From: Diphasiastrum complanatum
Taxonomy: Eukaryota; Streptophyta; Lycopodiopsida; Lycopodiales; Lycopodiaceae
Length of the DNA stretch: 64,000 nucleotides
NCBI GenBank assembly: GCA_029204225.1
Contig: CM055110.1
Coordinates: forward strand, 32,426,299-32,490,298
Direction of reading: 5' to 3'
The position numbers were made by a program, and so were the translations under genes. Within the stretch, counting starts at the first letter, position 1, and each line of letters begins with the position of its first letter. Below the pieces are notes generated by a model. The model worked only from the letters and a program-made list of their open reading frames with translations, had not been told where the DNA came from and ran no database searches. This document shows, in pieces, positions 59,011 to 64,000 of this stretch.

Positions 59011-60162
59011 GTGAAGGAAGGTGATGAATCAAAAGTTTGTCTTTTGTTCAAAAGTCTGTATGGACTGAAACAAGCACCAAGATCTTGGAATGCAAGGCTC
59101 ACTTCTTATGTCATATCACTCGGACTTTGTCTAAGTGAATATGACCCTTCTCTGTATTATAAGTTTGTAGATAACTTTGTAATTATTCTTCTCATCTATG
59201 TAGATGATATCATTCTTTGTGGAAAGAGTGAGAAGTTAGTTGAAGAAACTAAGCATGCATTTGGTACTGAGTTTAAAATGCAGGACTTAGGAGTTCTTCA
59301 CTATATTCTAGGCCTTGAAATAGATTTTTGGAAAGGTCATGCATTTATAAGCCAAAGTAGATATGCACTTTCCATGCTTAGGAAATTTCATATGGAGAAC
59401 TGTAAAGGCATAGATACACCTATGGAGCACACTATAAAAGTTCCTATTAAAGATGATGAAAAATCATTTGAGGACATCACTCTTTATAGGAGTCTTATTG
59501 GCTCACTTATTTGGTTAACAATGACTAGGCCTGATCTAAGCTTTTGTGTTCATAAGCTAAATCAACACATGCAGGATCCAAAGTTATATCATTGGAAGTT
59601 GGCTAAAAGAGTCTTGAGGTATATATCTTCCACCTTGGATTATAGATTATACTATGAAGGAGAAGATCTGATTTTGATTGCTTTTTCAAATTCAGATTTT
59701 GCAGGAGACAGGTTGGATAGGAAATCCACAAGTGCTTACACTATATTTCTTGAAGGAAATTTGGTTTCTTGGCTATCAAAGAAGCAGGCAACTATTTCCT
59801 TATCATCCTGTGAAGTTGAATACAAATCTCTTACAACCACAACGAAGGAGGTTTTATGGATCAAAAGGCTACTTTGGGAGCTTAAGTGTTATGCAGATGA
59901 AGATTTACCAATTATCAAGAATGATAACATTTCAGCTCAGGCTCTTGCAAATAATCCAGTCTTTCATGCAAGGAGCAAGCATATTGAAGTGGCTCATCAT
60001 TTTGTAAGAGAAAAAGTCATTGGAAGAGAGATCTCATTGGAGCATGTTTCATCTTCAGATTGTGTTGCAAATCTTCTCAGCAAGCCTCTACTCAAGAATG
60101 TCTTTATGAAGATGAGGTCTAACCTTGGCCTAATTTTGAAATCTATGTTGACAGGAACATAA
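59011..60162 (+). CDS. Copia-3 reverse transcriptase-RNase H
   Basis: 383 codons, open to the end of the element. SLYGLKQAPRSWNARL, the RT active site LIYVDDIILCG, DLGVLHYILGLEIDF, TPMEHTIKVP, then RNase H: FSNSDFAGDRLDRKSTSAYT (first catalytic Asp replaced by Asn), SSCEVEYKSLTTTTKEVLWI, NDNISAQALANNPVFHARSK, HIEVAHHFVREK. The ATG is within RT, not a natural start. The Asp-to-Asn change would disable RNase H even without the upstream breaks. Confidence 0.92.
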   Translation: MKEGDESKVCLLFKSLYGLKQAPRSWNARLTSYVISLGLCLSEYDPSLYYKFVDNFVIILLIYVDDIILCGKSEKLVEETKHAFGTEFKMQDLGVLHYILGLEIDFWKGHAFISQSRYALSMLRKFHMENCKGIDTPMEHTIKVPIKDDEKSFEDITLYRSLIGSLIWLTMTRPDLSFCVHKLNQHMQDPKLYHWKLAKRVLRYISSTLDYRLYYEGEDLILIAFSNSDFAGDRLDRKSTSAYTIFLEGNLVSWLSKKQATISLSSCEVEYKSLTTTTKEVLWIKRLLWELKCYADEDLPIIKNDNISAQALANNPVFHARSKHIEVAHHFVREKVIGREISLEHVSSSDCVANLLSKPLLKNVFMKMRSNLGLILKSMLTGT

Positions 60163-60166
60163 ATTT

Positions 60167-60176
60167 GAAGGAGGAG
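60167..60176 (+). other. Polypurine tract of Copia-3
   Basis: GAAGGAGGAG directly before the 3' LTR. Confidence 0.85.
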
Positions 60177-60904
60177 TGTGAAGATTATTAAAATATTATC
60201 TTCCTATCTCGAGTTTGGGGTCATGTCCATGATAATTTCCACTAGATTTCATGTTGTACATATAAGGAGTGTGAATTGAGCACATATCCTTCTAGTGTAG
60301 CTCGAATTTGAGTTAGATAGTTTCAATTATGATGACATGCAGATGTTTTGATAGCATGCAAAGTCTTATTGTATGCATGCAAGCCACATGCAATCAGTGC
60401 ATGCAACATGCAAAGTAGTTTCTGTGATCTACACATGTAGGCAATTTTATGAGTTGACATGCAGTATATGCACCATACATGCATGCAGTTACACATGTGG
60501 ATCTCTGGTAGGTGAATTAGTTCAGTTAAGTGGACTTTCCATGCAACTCCACTGTAGGAATTTGAGTCTCTCTCATGTAGGGAAAGCTGGGCATGTTTTG
60601 CCATATTGTGAATATTGAGATTTTGGTGTTTTGGACTCATTCTCTCTCTACCCAAGTTTCCTATGTATGATTTTCTCTCTCTACCCGAGAGCACCCTATT
60701 TTTCCCATACTGAACACTTAGAATTATTTCTGACATTCATTTCTCATAATGAAGAGTTAGAATTTCTCATCAGATGTATGCCATTGTGCTCTTGCCTTAG
60801 ATTTTTCAAGCATACTGTTCTTTGATCAATCTTGTGCAATCACAACACCTGAGTAAGATCTTGTAGGGTGTGTGGTGAAGTTCACACGTGCTAAAAACTT
60901 CACA
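60177..60904 (+). repeat. 3' LTR of Copia-3 (728 bp)
   Basis: Same termini as the 5' LTR; followed by AATCTTCTTCCAGTGAGATC, which resumes block sequence. Confidence 0.95.
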
Positions 60905-61386
60905 AATCTTCTTCCAGTGAGATCAGCCCCTCAGTGGATAGATATTCTAACATTTTATCCCTTGCACATGGCATTAAGTGCAAGTTACATCTATAACATA
61001 TTGGATACGACTCCCAGATCTTATGTATTGAGGTGAATCAATTATGTAAAAATCAAGTTGGATGATCTAAATAGTTAGGTATAACTACCAATGCTCCCAC
61101 TAAGGTTAATCTATATACTATATTAGTAATGGATATGTCTATGTGGAAGAAGCATAAACATTAAATTCTTGGATGGAGTGATATGTGAAAATTGTGAATT
61201 AGTACTCGATTATTTTGCTTATTTGAGGCCAACCTTTTAAGTAAAGTTCACGTGATTTCTTTAACATGTATGAAATCAGATCACATGACTTAAATCATTT
61301 TTAGAGCTATGTATTGGCCAATATAGCTAGTCTTGGCGATGGCTAAGTTAGTAAAAATTATTCTAGAGAGATGAGAGAGAGAGAGT

Positions 61387-61845
61387 CATAAATTTTAACT
61401 ATAAATATTAGGTAGGACTTGAAGAAAGGAGGACCATTTTCCATTTGCATATGTGGAAGATTTTGGAGCAATACTATCATCTCATCTTTGGCTCTCTTCT
61501 ACATGTGTGTAGAAATCTTGTTGAATGCTTAATAGATGTGCATTTTGGTGATTCATTGAATGCATTTTTGCCATAGTGCAACTTGTTAATGGAGTTTAGG
61601 ATTAGATATGAACATGTGCTGATTAAGTTATGATTTTATTTCATTTTGGTAAGTGGTTTTAATCATACTAGTGAGCTAGTGAAGAAATCAGCTAACATCA
61701 AAGGAAGTGATTGGTGATGCAACTATACTTGGCCTATGTCTACATTTAGAATCATCTTTGTATCTTGAATACACATACTGTAATTCCATATAACCTTTGG
61801 GTGATTGCAAGAGATTTCACAAATACAGAGGGCATTATAGATGGT
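61387..61845. other. No gene seen
   Basis: AT-rich spacer between block B and the right inverted-repeat arm; no recognised repeat. Confidence 0.45.
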
Positions 61846-62639
61846 CTAGTCATTATTCAATCTTGATAGATTCAAATCTCAATTATGTGAATCACATTTG
61901 TTGTACATGTAAATGATTGTATGGATATTATCAAAATGGATGCCACATTATATTTTGATCATAGTTACGAGTATTCAGGATGCAAAATTGGAGATTGTTA
62001 ATTGGATATGATATTTGAAAGTGAATTTAAAATTCTTGGTGATCAGATGGGCTACATGTCACTAGATATGAGTTTTTTAATAGTTGAATTACACTTGATA
62101 TAGATTGATGATGAGGATGAGTCAAATTTGACAGGGCTCAGACTTGATGAGATGGAAATAACATAAATTGATATTAGATCAAAGTGATGATGTATATAAT
62201 AACTTTATAAAGATAGAATATGATTACGCGATGACATGTTTTCAACATGTAACTTCGAACTAGTTCCAGATGTAGGTAAATAAATGACATGGCACAAAAA
62301 TTTCGGCTTTCTCAATTAGACTTGTCCTCCCAAAAGATACAAGATTATATTACGTGGAGATTTCAATTAGACATGCAAGTTTTAGAAAAATTTTAGAGAG
62401 AGAAAATGAGTTAAGTCCAATGTTTTAGCTCGCATTTGGGTCAATGAATAAATCAAACATAGTGTAGTCTAGTTTCCCAACAAATGAGTATGAATGTCTA
62501 GTCAATAGGACGATAAATTAAGTTGGCAAATCAAAAAATTTAGGCCTAACCACTTCACAAGATTTAAAACATATTGTAATTCCAACAGGGCAAGTCTCAA
62601 TACTAAACATAGGCTTGTCATTATGTAGTGTTGGTGATC

Positions 62640-62775
62640 ACCTAGGAAGTTGCACTTTAATACTTTTACATCAGGTTTACCTCTTTTCTCCTTTGGAATG
62701 TGAGCGAAGGCTTTTGTCCAAAAATCCTCAAGTGACTCATTTTGGCTTCCTGTTGGTGAATGCTTATTCTAGTTT
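62640..62775 (-). pseudogene. Copia integrase C-terminal fragment (right arm)
   Basis: Minus strand matches 10403-10545: NRKPK.SHL.IFGQK.FAHI and PKEKRGKPDVKVLKC. Same frameshift zone. Confidence 0.6.
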
Positions 62776-62836
62776 TAACTTTGGTATTGCAATGGTAGGA
62801 CTCCTATTCTGGAGATAAACTGTGATATTGCAATCC

Positions 62837-62938
62837 CTTACGTGTAAGAAAATCAATGTGTTAATTTAAAGATTCATTGCAGATAAAATTATATGCAATG
62901 AATCTATAAATTAACATATTGATTTTCTTACATGTAAG
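62837..62938. repeat. 102 bp hairpin (45 bp arms)
   Basis: Arms 62837-62881 and 62894-62938 are complementary except for three positions, with a 12 nt loop. Each arm begins or ends with the short palindrome CTTAC(G/A)TGTAAG. No flanking target duplication recognised. Confidence 0.85.
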
Positions 62939-63341
62939 AAAAAGACAAGAGCTAATCAGAACTTGCAAAGATCTTTCATCGACAATTGACATTACAGAAG
63001 AACATGTATAAATTCATGAATTTAATCAATAAAAGAAAGCCACAAGTTGGGCTTTAGTACAATTGTACAAATTTAATGTCTTTCTTCATGAATCTATATA
63101 GTGCAATTTATGCATTTGGGACATTATCAAATCTCCATTCTTTGCTCTCTATAGCTCTCTATATGTACATCATTAGTGCCGTGCCCCTATGGGAGTACAA
63201 CATATGGTACTACCAAGGATGCTAAAGATTAACTCTTGTTTGAATTTGTACACATGGTAGCTTGCATAGTCACTAGGCAAAATTTGCAAGCCAATCAATA
63301 TCAGAACATCAATTATTGATACTAAATAAAAGGATGACTAG

Positions 63342-63707
63342 TATTGTAGAAACTATATCAAAATTGGATTACAACTTACCTTTGCAAGATCAACATCCTC
63401 CTAAAAATTAAACCACTCAAAGAATAGATTCGCATTGTACAACGTACAACATCCGTAGTTTAATGAGTCATTTTGATAAAGATTATCTGCAATGTAATAT
63501 CAGTTGACGACTGAGTGCATTTCGGAAGGCGACACCGATTTGGCTTTCAAATTGGTGGAAAAGCGGTGAGTGGCCTGGTAAGGGAAAAAGTGCAGGTCAT
63601 TATTTTCAACTTTTGACATTACTGTTGGCCTCGACATACTGTTCTTAGCCTAAGGCAGAAGTTTCAAGCAGTTTTGCGATGGCAAACATGGGAAGAGTCC
63701 ATTTTGA
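63342..63707. other. Probable copia leader, no gene seen
   Basis: Sequence before the terminal gag; no clear LTR or primer-binding site identified. Confidence 0.4.
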
Positions 63708-64000
63708 GTGAAAAGCAAATTGGATGGGATTTCCAACTATGCAGTGTGGAAATTCAAAATGAAAAACATACTGATGGAGAAAGATGTGTGGGAAGTCATC
63801 ACAGGTGATGAGAGAAGGCCGCCAAATGAAGCAAACATCAAAGTGTTCGACAAAAAGACGAGGAAAGCTTTGACCTTCATTAACTTGTCAATGAAAGATC
63901 ACATCATTACCCACATTTGTGATGCTACTATACCCAGACAGGCATGGGATGTGCTAAAGGAGCAGTTTGAGACATCAAATCCGTCAAGAATCATGTTTCT
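63708..64000 (+). CDS. Copia gag N-terminal part, runs off the window
   Basis: Open frame to the window edge: LDGISNYAVWKFKMKNILME, DVWEVITGDERRPPNEANIK, ALTFINLSMKDHIITHICDA, WDVLKEQFETSNPSRIMF. This is the gag capsid (DUF4219/UBN2-type) start of a copia element different from Copia-1 and Copia-3. A TGA lies just upstream in this frame, while an ATG at 63680 is in another frame, so the start has probably been lost by a one-base shift. Confidence 0.8.
   Translation, partial: MKSKLDGISNYAVWKFKMKNILMEKDVWEVITGDERRPPNEANIKVFDKKTRKALTFINLSMKDHIITHICDATIPRQAWDVLKEQFETSNPSRIMF

Larger units (their letters stand above)
55479..60904 (+). mobile_element. Copia-3: near-complete Ty1/copia retrotransposon
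   Basis: Both LTRs with perfect TGTGAAG...CTTCACA ends, primer-binding site, gag, protease, integrase, RT, RNase H, polypurine tract. Flanks GATCT and AATCT give a 5 bp target-site duplication with one change; block A shows the unoccupied site. The coding region is dead: three in-frame stops, frameshifts and a large deletion joining integrase to RT. Confidence 0.95.
54951..61343. mobile_element. Candidate TIR element, block B copy, split by Copia-3
   Basis: Same terminal inverted repeats as 27218-28156 (GGCCGAGACTAGCTATATTG at 54951; GGCCAATATAGCTAGTCTTG near 61317), with Copia-3 inserted in the interior. Confidence 0.4.
61846..63341 (-). repeat. Right arm of the long-range inverted repeat
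   Basis: Reverse complement of 9803-11657 without the 63 bp duplication; carries the long hairpin at 62837-62938. Confidence 0.88.

Overview
The window is transposon-dominated nuclear DNA of a land plant. It is AT-rich, with long stretches lacking genes, several Ty1/copia elements in different states of decay, long GA microsatellites, GT..AG introns in the host-gene fragments, and remnants of two recognisable plant genes: a CYP85-clan cytochrome P450 and an ISWI (CHR11/CHR17-type) chromatin remodeller. No intact host gene is visible. A Penelope-like reverse transcriptase might hint at a non-angiosperm plant, but I cannot place the species from sequence alone.

Layout. 1-4505: 3' part of a copia element (Copia-1; gag-PR-INT-RT-RH and 3' LTR). 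4506-6612: an inverted copy ('C') of a segment also found at 47441-49522, carrying P450 exon 1. 6613-8650: copia debris, namely antisense zinc-knuckle and protease pieces, then a sense RT-RNaseH with LTR (Copia-2). 8660-9374: an unrecognised spliced-gene remnant on the minus strand. 9803-11657: left arm of a ~1.5-1.9 kb inverted repeat whose other arm is at 61846-63341. 14265-15393: a segment copied elsewhere and split by an inversion. 15416-17920: a Penelope-like RT pseudogene between ~305 bp direct repeats. 18113-28201 (block A) and 39999-61386 (block B): two direct copies of one large duplicated block, each starting at a long GA tract and ending at a short one. 28843-34769: an LTR retrotransposon without recognisable pol that carries an antisense ISWI fragment and an acidic open reading frame. 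36640-39990: minus-strand copia pieces in the order RT-RH-LTR-gag-PR (Copia-4). 63708 to the end: start of another copia gag.

Relations. Block B carries segments that block A lacks: the P450 segment, a copia gag remnant, and a 5.4 kb copia insertion (Copia-3, 55479-60904). Block A preserves the empty target site of Copia-3, and block B preserves the empty target site of Copia-1. This gives an order of events: the block was duplicated first and the copia insertions came later. The blocks consist largely of a degenerate tandem repeat (TGAGCTATCTCAAGTGATAGG-like) and a strongly strand-asymmetric purine-rich domain built from CTCGAAAAA-like and GTCGGATGCAA-like motifs.

The strongest candidates for something undescribed are the pol-less LTR element with its captured, rearranged ISWI fragment and acidic ORF, and the Penelope-like element with flanking direct repeats. 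All other coding signal is ordinary copia polyprotein, mostly interrupted by stops and frameshifts.
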